Positions 44,193 to 53,497 of a stretch of DNA of 64,000 nt are shown here, one piece after another. The position numbers and the translations under genes are program-made. Location of the stretch: contig JAQBQD010000043.1 in NCBI GenBank assembly GCA_028287185.1, forward strand, positions 124,001-188,000. Reading direction: 5' to 3'. The stretch is from Gemmatimonadota bacterium (GTDB lineage: Bacteria > Gemmatimonadota > Gemmatimonadetes > Longimicrobiales > Longimicrobiaceae). Position 1 is the first letter of the stretch. Every line of letters begins with the position of its first letter. The notes below the pieces were generated by a model. It did no database searches. It saw nothing but the letters and a program-made list of their open reading frames with translations, and was not told where the DNA came from.

Positions 44193-44387
44193 GCATTTTG
44201 GTTAAGCGGCGCCCTGGAAGTCGGGTTCTCCCCGGTTTCGCGCCGCGTCTCCATACCGGCGGCTCGTCTCGGGAGCCGTCCTGTTCCTGATCGTCGCCGT
44301 TGATTATATTCAAATCGATCGCAACGATTGGGATAGATAGCAGTCGTAATCTTTGATGTCAAGCGGGCACTCGGAGGGAACAGCGCC

Positions 44388-45014
44388 GTGAAAGTCACGA
44401 AAGAGAAAGCCGCGGAGAACCGCGCCGCGCTCGTCCGCGCGGCGAGCCGCCTGTTCCGCGAGCGCGGCATCGACGGCGTGGGCGTGGCGGAGATCAGCAA
44501 GGCGGCAGGGCTCACCCACGGCGCGCTCTACGGGCAGTTCCCGTCCAAGGACGCCCTGGTGGCCGAGGCGCTGGCCGAGGGGCTGAGGGCCAGCCATGCG
44601 CGCCTGACGGCGGTCGGCGGCGGCGGCGCCGAGCCGCGGCTCACCGACATCCTCGACCTGATGGTCTCCACCCGGCACCGCGACGCGCTGGCCACCGGCT
44701 GCCCCATGACGGCGTCGGCAAGCGAGATCGCGAGGCAGGACGAAACCGTGAGCGCGCGCTTCGTGGAGGGCTTCGAGCGGACGGTGGGCACGGTGGAGGC
44801 GGCGCTGGCCGGGACGCCGGCGACGGAGCGGCGGGCGCGGGCGCTTACCATCGTGGCCGCGCAGATCGGCGCGATCGCGGTCGCCCGCGCGGCGGCGAAG
44901 TCGCACCCGGAGCTGTCGGACGAGATCATCGCCGCCGCCCGCCGCGTGCTCGGCGAGGTCGGCGGGGAGGAGCCGGACGGGACGGCGTTGGGAAACGGGG
45001 CGTCCCCCGGATGA
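44388..45014 (+). CDS. TetR/AcrR family repressor, divergent to efflux pump
   Basis: A 208-aa TetR regulator. Its DNA-binding part reads ENRAALVRAASRLFRERGIDGVGV, with recognition helix LTHGALYGQFPSKDAL. The C-terminal domain contains ATGCPMTASASEIARQ, a TetR_C-like ligand pocket feature. The GTG start at 44388 has GGAGG 10 nt upstream. The adjacent divergent DHA2 pump and the shared palindrome make local control of efflux very likely. A hairpin at 45080-45116 ends the transcript. Confidence 0.93.
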   Translation: MKVTKEKAAENRAALVRAASRLFRERGIDGVGVAEISKAAGLTHGALYGQFPSKDALVAEALAEGLRASHARLTAVGGGGAEPRLTDILDLMVSTRHRDALATGCPMTASASEIARQDETVSARFVEGFERTVGTVEAALAGTPATERRARALTIVAAQIGAIAVARAAAKSHPELSDEIIAAARRVLGEVGGEEPDGTALGNGASPG

Positions 45015-45079
45015 TCCCCGGCCGCGGTCGTCAATCGATGTCGACCGAAGCCGACGCGCCGATCTGGCTGCGGGAAACG

Positions 45080-45116
45080 GAGAGACCCGCCACGTTGTGC
45101 ACGCGGCGGGTCTCTC
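45080..45116. terminator. bidirectional hairpin terminator candidate
   Basis: GAGAGACCCGCC (45080-45091) pairs exactly with GGCGGGTCTCTC (45105-45116), 12 bp, between the convergent TetR and four-helix membrane protein genes. Confidence 0.7.
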
Positions 45117-45185
45117 GTTGTCTATCGAATTCGACTCGACGTTCCGCTTCGGCGCTCCGGAACCTGGCGATCGGCGGCGGGTGGC

Positions 45186-45626
45186 TCAGGGCTGGACGGT
45201 CGAGGGGGTGCGGTCCGTCGTGGGCATGCCGCTGGTGCCGAAGGGCGAGCGGCCGATGGCCATGATGCCGCCGACCACGAGGACGAGCGAGAGCACCACC
45301 CCGGCCAGCGCCAGCGCGTGGCGGCGCCGGTCGTCCGCGGCCCGGCGGGCGGCCACGGAGAGGCCGTGCGCGAACACCAGCGCCAGCACCATCATGGTGA
45401 TGTGCCCCATCAGCCGCGGATAGAACACCCCGCTGGCCGCCAGCAGCACGCCCAGCAGCACCTGCAGGTCCAGCAGGCCCACGAACACGGCCATCACGAT
45501 GCGCGCGGGCTTGCCCCACGGCCGACGCGCGGCCCAGCCCCAGGCCATGTACAGCAGCGCCGCCAGCGCGGCCAGCAGAACGAGGTACCGCACGCCCGAG
45601 TGGGCGTGGAAGAGCAGGGTGGTCAT
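45186..45626 (-). CDS. four-helix membrane protein with intramembrane histidines
   Basis: A 146-aa protein with four hydrophobic helices: LLFHAHSGVRYLVLLAALAA, PARIVMAVFVGLLDLQVLLG, LMGHITMMVLALVFAHGLSV and LALAGVVLSLVLVVGGIMAI. Histidines near helix starts (FHAHSG, MGHI, FAHG) recall heme- or metal-binding membrane proteins, but the family is not recognised. The ATG at 45626 begins the first helix directly. It ends convergent with the TetR gene. Confidence 0.75.
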   Translation of the reverse strand: MTTLLFHAHSGVRYLVLLAALAALLYMAWGWAARRPWGKPARIVMAVFVGLLDLQVLLGVLLAASGVFYPRLMGHITMMVLALVFAHGLSVAARRAADDRRRHALALAGVVLSLVLVVGGIMAIGRSPFGTSGMPTTDRTPSTVQP

Positions 45627-45819
45627 TCGCGTTCCGGGAGGTCGGGACAGGCCGCAGGATGCCGCGCGAAGGCCACAATCTAGCGGGCGCGCCGGGCTGC
45701 ACAATACGGTGTTCGCCCCACCGACCGGGTCGTCGGATGCCCCACGCGGGCCGGCGATCCCAATGGTGAGGGACGGCTCTCCGCCGCGGCTCGGTGGAAG
45801 GGACCGCGAGCGGGACGTT

Positions 45820-46968
45820 CTACGGACGCGGCCGCTCCGGCGCAACGCCGTCCGCACTGGAGGCGGCGGCGACCTCGTCCACGGCGTCGGGGGCGATCCA
45901 GCCGCGGGCGGCGGCGTGGCGGGCGGCGGCCAGCGTGTCGTCGGTGAGCAGCAGCGTGCTGCCGGCGGCCTTCACCTCGGCGGCCAGGGCGCGGATCGTC
46001 TCGCGGCGCAGCGCAGCCGGCGTCACGTTGCGAACGTAGACGGCGAGGATGCGGTCGGGATACCGGTGCACGATGCGGTGGTAGATCTCGGGATCCTCCT
46101 GCCCGCTGTCGCCGATGAGCAGAAAGGGCAGCGCGGGATACAGGTCCAGGATGCGCCGGATGGCGGCCAGCTTGTGCCCGCTGTGCCCGCCGGTGCCGGG
46201 CTCGCGCCGGGTGACGCCCCAGTCGCGCAGCAGCAGGGGGCCGCGGGGAATGCGCTGAAGGTCCAGGAACTCGGCCAGGATGTCGTAGAAGTTCCACGGG
46301 CTGCTGGACACGTAGAACACCGGATTCACGGCCGCCGCGCCGCGCCCCCGCGCCAGCGCGCGGTAGAAGGCCGCCACGCCGGGGAACGGCACGCGGGTGT
46401 GGGCGTTGCGCAGCAGCAGCGTGCGCGCCATTCGCAGTGGATTGGTGGCGTCCGCGCGCACCACCGTGTCGTCCAGGTCGCTGATCACCCCGAACGCGGC
46501 GCCGGGCGCGGGCACCAGCACGGGCGCTTCCACGGATGGCGACGGCGCGGCGTCCACCGGCTCCAGCAGGTTCAGCGTCACCGCGTGCCAATGGGGCGGC
46601 GAAGTGAAGGGCGGGCGCGGATCGAACCAGCACTGGAAGTAGCCTTCCTCGTCGGCCGTCACCGTCTGCTCGCCGCCGGGAAAGCGGACGAGGACGCGGG
46701 CGCCCGGAACCTCGTCGCTGTAGAAGCGGCCGGCCATGCGCTCCAGGTTCAGCCACACGCTGTCCGCCGCGTCCGCCGGCGGCAGGGGCGATCCGCGCAG
46801 CACGCGACCGCGCACGAACGCCCGGTCCGCGCACCCGAACCCGCGGTACGCCTCGATGCGCGCCGGCCCGCGGCCGCGCCCCGGCAGCCGCCCGCGCTGC
46901 GGCTCCAGCCGCGCCTCCACCTCGCCCGCCACGTCCCTCGCGAGCTTCGCGATCCGGTCCTTCCACAT
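45820..46968 (-). CDS. App1-family phosphatase (DUF2183, HAD-like)
   Basis: A 382-aa protein. The N-terminal 130 residues form a beta-rich domain (VWLNLERMAGRFYSDEV, TADEEGYFQCWFDPRP). The catalytic DUF2183 domain follows with the HAD-type DxDxT motif GVISDLDDTVVRADA (about 178-192), then VFYVSSSPWNFYDILAEFL and LPFLLIGDSGQEDPEIYHRI. The yeast homologue App1 is a Mg-dependent phosphatidate phosphatase; the bacterial substrate is unknown. No membrane segment is seen. GAGGAGG lies 7 nt before the ATG. Confidence 0.9.
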   Translation of the reverse strand: MWKDRIAKLARDVAGEVEARLEPQRGRLPGRGRGPARIEAYRGFGCADRAFVRGRVLRGSPLPPADAADSVWLNLERMAGRFYSDEVPGARVLVRFPGGEQTVTADEEGYFQCWFDPRPPFTSPPHWHAVTLNLLEPVDAAPSPSVEAPVLVPAPGAAFGVISDLDDTVVRADATNPLRMARTLLLRNAHTRVPFPGVAAFYRALARGRGAAAVNPVFYVSSSPWNFYDILAEFLDLQRIPRGPLLLRDWGVTRREPGTGGHSGHKLAAIRRILDLYPALPFLLIGDSGQEDPEIYHRIVHRYPDRILAVYVRNVTPAALRRETIRALAAEVKAAGSTLLLTDDTLAAARHAAARGWIAPDAVDEVAAASSADGVAPERPRP

Positions 46969-47294
46969 CGCCCCGCCTCCTCGCGAAAAGCCGTCCGCCG
47001 AACGCCCGAGGCGGAACCGTCGCAGTGTGTCGGCCGACCTGTATCCCCCGACGCAACGCCGGATTCGTTCCCGCGGCCGTCGAGGGCCCGCGGATCGGAG
47101 GCGGCGTGGAATCCACCGACGATCGACGATCGACCGGGGCGCGGTCGATCGCGGGTGACAGGCTCCGCCGCATCCGGAGTTCCTGCCGATCTGCCGAACC
47201 CATCGAACGAACGCGGTTCCGAAAACGCCCGCCGGCCCGTCCTCGCGAGGAGGGACGGGCCGGCGTGCCGTGCTCGGTCCACGTCGAAGCCGGG
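46969..47294. other. intergenic region of about 325 nt with one hairpin
   Basis: No supported gene. It contains the terminator-like hairpin at 47231-47264 near the end of the UMF1 transporter gene; the rest should hold the App1 promoter, which I cannot place. Confidence 0.45.
47231..47264 (-). terminator. hairpin terminator candidate
   Basis: GCCGGCCCGTCC (47231-47242) pairs exactly with GGACGGGCCGGC (47253-47264) over 12 bp, about 30 nt past the stop of the UMF1-type transporter gene on the minus strand. No U tract. Confidence 0.6.
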
Positions 47295-48653
47295 CTACTC
47301 GACCGCGTCGGCGCCTTCCCATGTGCGCGGGGCGTCGGAGACGGGTCCCAGGATGGCGTAGCTGATCACGATCATCCCCATCAGCACGATCACCGAGATG
47401 CCCTGCCCACGGGCGGGGTCCATCCCCAGCTTCTGGATGGTGAGCCAGGTGGTCGCGGCCCAGACGAGGGGCCCGGTGATGGCCGAGAACCGGCCCACCA
47501 TGCCGTAGAGGCCGTAGAACTCGCCGATGCGCGCCGGCGGCGTCAGGCGCAGCATGAACGGGCGGTCGGCGGACCACACGCCGCCCAGGCAGAAGCCCGC
47601 CGCGCCCGCCACCACGAACAGCGTCCACAGCGGCAGGCCCAGGATGCCCACCGCGCCGGCCCCCGCGAAGATCGCCATCCAGCACGCCAGGACGACTCTC
47701 AGCGTGCGCTTGGGGCCCAGGCGGTCCGTCATCCATCCCCAGAAGAACCCGCCGGCGATGGCGCAGGTGATGGCGACGCCCATGATGATGCGCGAGCGCG
47801 CCTGCCCGTCCGCCTCGCTGAGCCCCGTGCCGACGGCCACGTTCACCGTGTACAGCGCCATGATGCTGATGACGGTGTTGATGGAGTCGGTGTAGAACAC
47901 GCGGCCCACCAGGAAGCGCAGAAGGCCGGGGTAGCGGTTGCCGCTGCGCAGGGTGGCGATGGTCTCGCGCGTGGACTCCACCGCCATCGCCAGGTTGATG
48001 GGGCGCGGGCTGGGGTTGCCGCGCTCGCGGACCCAGAAGAAGCAGGGGATGGCGAACAGCCCGTACGCCGCGGCGATGGCCAGGAACAGGCGCGGCTTGT
48101 CCACGTCGCCCAGCGCGTAGCCCAGCCCCAGCGCCACGTAGCTCCCCACGTAGCCCACCGCCACGCCCACGCCGCCGATGCGCCCGCGGTTCTCCTCGGT
48201 GCTCACCTCGGGCAGCAGCGCGTCGTAGAACTGGATGCCCGCCTGGTACGCGATGTTGGCCACCACGAAGCAGAGCGCCGTGGCGTAGAAGCCCGAGCGC
48301 GCCAGCAGCGCCGTGAAGGCCACGCACACCGTGGTGCTGGCCACCAGGAACGGCATCCGCCGCCGCGCGCGGTCCGTCATGGCCCCCAGCAGCGGCGACA
48401 GCACGAAGATGAACGCCATGGACACGCCGGTGATGACGCCGTAGGTCGCGTCCGCCTTCTGCGCCCCCACCTGGTCGCGCACCCAGAGCGAGAAGTAGAG
48501 CGAGATGACGCCCATCGAGAAGATGGTGTTCGCCAGGTCGTACACCCACCACGCGGCCACGGCGCGGCGCGTGACCACGTGCGGGGCGCGTGCGGCGTGG
48601 GGCTCGTCGGCGGCGTTGGTGGGCTGCAGGGGCGCGGCGGTCTCGATGCTCAT
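47295..48653 (-). CDS. UMF1-family MFS transporter (Atg22-like)
   Basis: A 452-aa transporter with 12 predicted helices. The UMF1/Atg22 start is typical: AAWWVYDLANTIFSMGVISLYFSLWV, then LLGAMTDRARRRMPFLV (motif A) and GIQFYDALLPEVSTEENRGRI. The second half has WGWMTDRLGPKRTLRVVLACW and SADRPFMLRLTPPARIGEFYGLYGMVGRFSAITGP. The fungal member exports amino acids from vacuoles; the bacterial substrate is not known. The acyltransferase gene lies 37 nt upstream on the same strand, so they are probably co-transcribed. Confidence 0.92.
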   Translation of the reverse strand: MSIETAAPLQPTNAADEPHAARAPHVVTRRAVAAWWVYDLANTIFSMGVISLYFSLWVRDQVGAQKADATYGVITGVSMAFIFVLSPLLGAMTDRARRRMPFLVASTTVCVAFTALLARSGFYATALCFVVANIAYQAGIQFYDALLPEVSTEENRGRIGGVGVAVGYVGSYVALGLGYALGDVDKPRLFLAIAAAYGLFAIPCFFWVRERGNPSPRPINLAMAVESTRETIATLRSGNRYPGLLRFLVGRVFYTDSINTVISIMALYTVNVAVGTGLSEADGQARSRIIMGVAITCAIAGGFFWGWMTDRLGPKRTLRVVLACWMAIFAGAGAVGILGLPLWTLFVVAGAAGFCLGGVWSADRPFMLRLTPPARIGEFYGLYGMVGRFSAITGPLVWAATTWLTIQKLGMDPARGQGISVIVLMGMIVISYAILGPVSDAPRTWEGADAVE

Positions 48654-48690
48654 GGGCGCGTGGTTCGGGGAAAGGGACGGGGAGGCGGGC

Positions 48691-50010
48691 TCAGGCGGGC
48701 ACTCCCTCGTGCAGCGCGCGGAGGCGGCGGGCCAGCTCGCGCTGGCGCTCGCGCAGCTCCGCCAGCGTCTCGCGGCGGCGGGCGCGGAGCAGGAAGCGGC
48801 GGGCCTCGGCCACGGTGGCCGTCCAGCGCTCCAGCACCCGCAGGGTGACGAGGCCAACGAGGGGCAGGCCCAGGAGGACGGCGACGGCGGCCCAGCCGCC
48901 CAGCGTCCACCCGGCGAGCACGGCGATGCCGACGGTCCACAGCGTGTGCAGCAGCCCGCCGAAGAGCAGCTTGTAGCTGGCGCGCACGTCCTTCAGCGGC
49001 TTCGCCATCCCTTCGACGATGCCGGTGAGGCGGTACGGAAGGTAGAACACGGCCGCCCCCAGCGCGGCGACGGGGCCGCCGAGGAGGAAGAAGGCCAGGC
49101 GCCGCGCCGTCCACGCCGCCAGGCCGCCGCGCCCCTCGGCCGCCCGTGGCAGCTCTGCCGGGCGCAGGCCGAGCACGCGCAGGATGCGGGCATGGCCCTG
49201 CACCTCGCGGGCAAGCTCGCGCCACGCGCCGCCGTCGCCCTCCGAGCGCAGTTCGGCCAGGCGCTCGGTGACCTCGCGCACGCGGGCCACGCGGCCGGCG
49301 GCGCCCGCCTGCGTGGGAAACTCGGCGGCGTAGACCTCCTCCGCCGTCTCCACCATGGGCGCGTCCTCCCAGCGCTCCAGGTTCACCGTCACGTCGTGCA
49401 GCGCCTGGTCGATGCGGCGCGTCAGCTCGCGCACGGCGTCCACGTCGCCCTCGCCGGCCTGCGCCAGGTCGCCCCACGGCACCGGCCGGCCCACGACGGC
49501 CATGGCGTCGGAGCGGAACACCTCCTTCTCACGGAACGACAGGCCGACGGGGATGATGGCGAAGGGTCCGCCCACCAGCGGCACGGCGCCCAGCGCGATG
49601 CGGGCGGCGCCCGTCTTGAGCGGCACCAGCGACGGCTCGCTGTGGCTGGTGCCCTCGGGAAAGATGCCCACCGCGAAGCCCTCCGCCAGCGCGGCGCGGA
49701 CGGCGCGGAAGGTGTCGTCGTTGCCGCCCATCCGCGCCGGGTCGTCCACCTTGCGGTGCACGGGGATGGAGCCCGATCCGCGGATCAGCCATCCGACGAG
49801 CGGGTCGGTGAAGAGCGGCGCCTTCGCCAGGAAGCGCACGGGGCGGCCCGCCGTCGCCACCACCATCGCGGGATCGAGCAGCGAGTTGGGATGGTTGGCG
49901 ACGAGAAGCACGGGTCCCTCGCGCGGCACCCGCCCGCCGTCGGCGCTGACGCGGTAGAAGGTGCGCAGCGCGAAACCGGCGAGCTGCGAGAAGACGGGAA
50001 GAAGCCACAC
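48691..50010 (-). CDS. PlsC-like lysophospholipid acyltransferase with C-terminal membrane part
   Basis: A 439-aa protein. The acyltransferase block I is NHPNSLLD (H-x4-D), block II GSIPVHRKVDD, block III IFPEGTSHSEPSL and block IV IIPVGLSF. After a linker, residues about 280-400 include helices (LAFFLLGGPVAALGAAVFYL and LWTVGIAVLAGWTLGGWAAV), and the end is a Arg-rich coiled segment. It transfers acyl chains to a lipid acceptor at the membrane, perhaps glycerolipids. The start is uncertain: the GTG at 50010 fits family length (WLLPVFSQLAGFALRTFYRV), but it lacks a ribosome site; a TTG and an ATG (50151) lie upstream in frame. Confidence 0.85.
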   Translation of the reverse strand: MWLLPVFSQLAGFALRTFYRVSADGGRVPREGPVLLVANHPNSLLDPAMVVATAGRPVRFLAKAPLFTDPLVGWLIRGSGSIPVHRKVDDPARMGGNDDTFRAVRAALAEGFAVGIFPEGTSHSEPSLVPLKTGAARIALGAVPLVGGPFAIIPVGLSFREKEVFRSDAMAVVGRPVPWGDLAQAGEGDVDAVRELTRRIDQALHDVTVNLERWEDAPMVETAEEVYAAEFPTQAGAAGRVARVREVTERLAELRSEGDGGAWRELAREVQGHARILRVLGLRPAELPRAAEGRGGLAAWTARRLAFFLLGGPVAALGAAVFYLPYRLTGIVEGMAKPLKDVRASYKLLFGGLLHTLWTVGIAVLAGWTLGGWAAVAVLLGLPLVGLVTLRVLERWTATVAEARRFLLRARRRETLAELRERQRELARRLRALHEGVPA

Positions 50011-50297
50011 GGCTGGGAAGTCGCGAACGGGGTCGCAGTGGGGCGCCGCGGAAGGGGCGGCCCGGGGGGTGGCGCTCAATATGGCCCGCCCCACGCCGCG
50101 AGGGAAGTCCGCGGCGCACGTGTAGGGTAACGGATCACGCCACCCTTCCATCGCCGGCCCGCGACGCAGCAGCGCCGGTCCGCCGACGCAGGCGTGGTGG
50201 GGACGCGCCGCCATCGGTGCTACGTGGCCGGCCTGCCGCAACCCGCATCGCCGGATAGATTCCTGGGGACTGCCGCGTCCGCCTTCCTCCGCCGCCG

Positions 50298-51311
50298 ATG
50301 ACCGAGCCCATCGAGCCCTTCGTTCCCCGCCCGTTCCGCGCCGCGCGCTGGCTGCCGGGCCCCCACGCGCAGACGGTCGCGGGTCGCTACCTGCGCCGCG
50401 GCGCACGCGTCCGCTACCGGCGCGAGCGCCTGGACACCCCCGACGGCGATTTCCTGGACCTCGACTTCGCCTCCGTCGACGGCTCTCCGCTGGCCGCGGA
50501 CGCGCCGCTCGTCGTGGTCGTGCACGGGCTGGAGGGAAGCTCCAGCTCCGCGTACGTGCTGGAGACCTGCCGCGCGCTGGCGCAGGCCGGCATGCGCGCG
50601 ACGGCGATGAACTTCCGCACGTGCGGCGGCGAGCTGAACCGGCTGCCGCGCTTCTACCACGCGGGCGAGACGGGCGACCTGGGCTTCGTGCTGCGGACGC
50701 TGGCGGAGCGGCAGCCGGACGTCGCGCTGGGCGCGGTCGGCTTCTCGCTGGGCGGAAACGTGCTGCTCAAGTACCTGGGCGAGCAGGGCGCCGAGGGCGG
50801 GGATGCGGTCGTCCGCGCCGCCGCGGCCGTCTCCGTGCCGTTCGACCTCACGGCCGGCGGCGAGAAGCTGGAGGCCAGCGTGATGGGCCGGGTATACGTC
50901 TACGCCCTGCTGCGGACGCTCCGGTCCAAGTTCCGCGCGAAGGCGGGGATGATCGGCGGCGTGTGCGATGCGCCGCGGGTGCTGGCGGCGCGCACCTTCC
51001 GCGAGTTCGACGACGCGGGCACGGCGCCCCTGCACGGCTTCCGCGACGTGGAGCACTACTACACGTCGTCCAGCTCCGCTGCCTTTCTGCCCGGACTCCG
51101 CACGCCGACGCTGCTCGTGCACTCGCGCGACGATCCGTTTCTGCCGGAAGCGGCGATCCCCACCGCGGCGGTGGACGCCAACCCGTGCCTGACGGGCGTC
51201 TTTCCGGAGCACGGTGGCCACGTGGGGTTCATCGGCGGATCGCCCTGGGCGCCGGAGTTCTGGGCCGAGCGCGAGGCCGCGCGCTTTCTCGCCGCGCATC
51301 TCCATGGCTGA
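50298..51311 (+). CDS. YheT-type alpha/beta hydrolase
   Basis: A 337-aa hydrolase. It opens with FRAARWLPGPHAQTVAGRYL, the usual lead of this family. The oxyanion region is VVVHGLEGSSSSAY, the nucleophile elbow GFSLGGN (Ser near 152), the acid in LLVHSRDDPFLP and the catalytic histidine in PEHGGHVGFIGG. Bacterial members hydrolyse esters or acyl groups of unsettled identity. No signal peptide is seen. It is divergent from the acyltransferase/UMF1 unit, whose promoter region it shares. Confidence 0.9.
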   Translation: MTEPIEPFVPRPFRAARWLPGPHAQTVAGRYLRRGARVRYRRERLDTPDGDFLDLDFASVDGSPLAADAPLVVVVHGLEGSSSSAYVLETCRALAQAGMRATAMNFRTCGGELNRLPRFYHAGETGDLGFVLRTLAERQPDVALGAVGFSLGGNVLLKYLGEQGAEGGDAVVRAAAAVSVPFDLTAGGEKLEASVMGRVYVYALLRTLRSKFRAKAGMIGGVCDAPRVLAARTFREFDDAGTAPLHGFRDVEHYYTSSSSAAFLPGLRTPTLLVHSRDDPFLPEAAIPTAAVDANPCLTGVFPEHGGHVGFIGGSPWAPEFWAEREAARFLAAHLHG

Positions 51312-51672
51312 TGCGCAGGGCACCGGCTCGCCGTGATCGCCTGCGTGTCTTAGAACGCCGGCTGAAAGCGTTGACGATGGTCGATGCGGCATCTACCGTG
51401 ACACAGTGCGCCGATCGGGGGCGACCAATGCCGTTCTCCGCCGACCGGGTCCGGATCGGAGGCCATCGGCCGGGTGGGGAAGGGGCGGAGTCGGCGGCCC
51501 GGGAATATCGCGACCGCCGCGCTCGGCCGATCCGCTGCGATGGCGTTCGATGTCGATGGATCGGTACGACCGTCGGAATCCGGATTTCGTGCACCGCATG
51601 CGCAGACGTCTCTCGCCCGGCCGGAGCGGTGCCCGGCATGCGCGAGGGGGAGACACGAACCGGGAGGCACGG
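51312..51672. other. intergenic region of about 360 nt
   Basis: No supported gene. A TTGACG at about 51373 could be a -35 without a clear partner. The short lipoprotein gene follows. Confidence 0.35.
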
Positions 51673-51957
51673 ATGAAGGGATTCCGCAAGGTGCTGGGGC
51701 TGGCGGCCCTGGCCGGGGTGGCGGGGCTGGGCGGATGCGCGCAGCTCATGCCGCAGCTCGGCTTCCAGGGGCCGGGCGCGTGCGGGCAGGCCGCGGGCTA
51801 CACGCCCGCCGCGCCGTGGCACCAGAACCGCAGCAGCAGCGTGTTCGGCGTCCGCAGCCGGTTCGCCACCATGCAGTCGCGCTACTCGCTGGGCAGCAGC
51901 GCCGGCGCCGTGCACGCCTACCAGAGCCGAACCCTGGGCGCCGGCGACTGCCGCTGA
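51673..51957 (+). CDS. small predicted lipoprotein
   Basis: A 94-aa protein with a short signal (FRKVLGLAALAGVAGLGGC) ending in the lipobox AGLGGC. The mature part is polar and Gly/Ser-rich: MPQLGFQGPGACGQAAG, RSSSVFGVRSRFATMQSRYS, ending AGDCR. Two cysteines besides the lipid-bearing one could pair. Function unknown. AGGCACGG is a weak ribosome site before the ATG. It is followed by a hairpin terminator. Confidence 0.68.
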   Translation: MKGFRKVLGLAALAGVAGLGGCAQLMPQLGFQGPGACGQAAGYTPAAPWHQNRSSSVFGVRSRFATMQSRYSLGSSAGAVHAYQSRTLGAGDCR

Positions 51958-51983
51958 CCCCCGGCATACGATGGACACGGACG

Positions 51984-52016
51984 CGAAGGGCCTCCCCACC
52001 ATCGGGAGGCTCTTCG
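51984..52016 (+). terminator. hairpin terminator candidate
   Basis: CGAAGGGCCTCCC (51984-51996) pairs with GGGAGGCTCTTCG (52004-52016) with one mismatch, followed by CCTTTC. It lies about 30 nt past the small lipoprotein stop. The rest of the 51958-52289 interval carries nothing I can support. Confidence 0.65.
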
Positions 52017-52289
52017 CCTTTCATCACCCCACACCTCCCCGCAACGCGACCGCACGCGAACCGCCGATCCCGCGAGGAGTCCGCGACGGCGGACCTGGTC
52101 GCCACGGCAGCCCCGGATCTCCAAGCCGAGGGCTCCGCGCGGACGCCGCCGCACGCGCGTCGCCCGGACTGTCGACCCCGCCGCGCATCCACCCCCCGCC
52201 ACCGATCTGGTACACGCCGGGGGTGGCGCGGCCTTCGCGGTCGGGGTAGACTGCGCCAGCCGATCCATCCCGCGACGGAGGCCCCGCAG

Positions 52290-53402
52290 ATGCCCGCGAC
52301 GCCCAGGTCCGACGTGCAGGTCCGCGAAGCCGAGGTCACCGTGCTGCGCATCTTCGACGTCGCGGACGGCATCGACCTGGTGGGCGTGGAGCGCGCGTTG
52401 ACGGGGCGGGGGACGGTGGCGCGCATCCGCCTGTCGCGCGTGGAGCCCAAGGCCATCGCGTTCGGCGACCCGCCCGTGGTGACGGACCTGATGGCGCCCG
52501 CGCTGGAGATCGGCGGCACGCGGGTCGCCACCCGGGCCAGCGCGCGCATCCACTCGTTCGGCGTGGTGTCGCTGTCGGTGGACCTGGTGCTGCCCGCGCC
52601 CATGCCCTGGGCCGCCTTCGAGCGCTTCGCCCGCGAGGCCGAGCGCGAGGCCGCGGGGCTCTCGTTCTGGCGCGTGTCGCTGGACGCGCTGCTGGAGCAG
52701 ATCCGCCCGGCGATGGACCGCCCCAGCGCCGTGCGCATGGAGGAGGACTACGCCGTGGTCACCGTGCGGGCGCTGGACGGGTGCCGCGCCACGGACCTGC
52801 CGCGCGCGGTGGACCTGGTGCCACTGCTGACGCACGAGACGCGCGCGCTGGGCGAGGCCGCCCGCCGCGACGTGCTGAAGCACGCGTACTCGTACTACGA
52901 GGACGACCTGGCGGTGCTCACCTGGGACCGAGCGCTGGTGGTGGAGCCCTCGCCCGACGACGACCTGACGGACATCCTGGAGGTCGCCAACGCCCAGCTC
53001 CTGGAGCTGCGCTACTACGACGCGCTGCTGGACGCCGAGCTGCCGCGCATCTACACGCAGGCCGCCCACGCGCGGCACAACGCCTGGGTGCTGCGCGGCC
53101 GCTACTCGCGCGCCGCCAACCAGATGCGCGCGCTGGTGGCCGAGGTGGTGCAGATCACCGAGAAGGTGGACAACGCCATCAAGGTGACGGACGACGTGTA
53201 CCTGGCCCGCGTCTACGGCGCCGCGCTGGAGCTGTTCCGGGTGCGCTTCTGGACGGACGCCATCGACCGCAAGCTGGCGCTGATCCGCGACACCTACACC
53301 GCGCTGTACGACGAGGCCGTCGCCACCCGCGCCGAGTGGCTGGAGGTGGCCATCCTGCTGCTGATCGTGCTGGAGACGGTGGTCGCCGTGGTCCGGCACT
53401 GA
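52290..53402 (+). CDS. RMD1/DUF155-like protein with C-terminal membrane anchor
   Basis: A 370-aa protein. The order FGVVSLSVDLVLPAP, then DDLAVLTWDRALVVEPSPDDD, DILEVANAQLLELRYYDALLD and NQMRALVAEVVQITEKVDNAIKVTDDVYLARVY matches the RMD1/YagE (DUF155) architecture. The C-terminal helix (LEVAILLLIVLETVVAVV) is a tail anchor. Eukaryotic members act in mitochondria and meiosis; bacterial roles are unknown. The ATG at 52290 was chosen because the long upstream open frame is low-complexity. The HD protein gene is 95 nt downstream on the same strand. Confidence 0.75.
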   Translation: MPATPRSDVQVREAEVTVLRIFDVADGIDLVGVERALTGRGTVARIRLSRVEPKAIAFGDPPVVTDLMAPALEIGGTRVATRASARIHSFGVVSLSVDLVLPAPMPWAAFERFAREAEREAAGLSFWRVSLDALLEQIRPAMDRPSAVRMEEDYAVVTVRALDGCRATDLPRAVDLVPLLTHETRALGEAARRDVLKHAYSYYEDDLAVLTWDRALVVEPSPDDDLTDILEVANAQLLELRYYDALLDAELPRIYTQAAHARHNAWVLRGRYSRAANQMRALVAEVVQITEKVDNAIKVTDDVYLARVYGAALELFRVRFWTDAIDRKLALIRDTYTALYDEAVATRAEWLEVAILLLIVLETVVAVVRH

Positions 53403-53497
53403 CGTCCGCCGAGTCCCCGGCGGCGCGGGGCGGAACTTGCGAAACGGAGCGCAACGACGGGGCGCCCACAATCACCAGAACGGGAACGAGAACCGAG

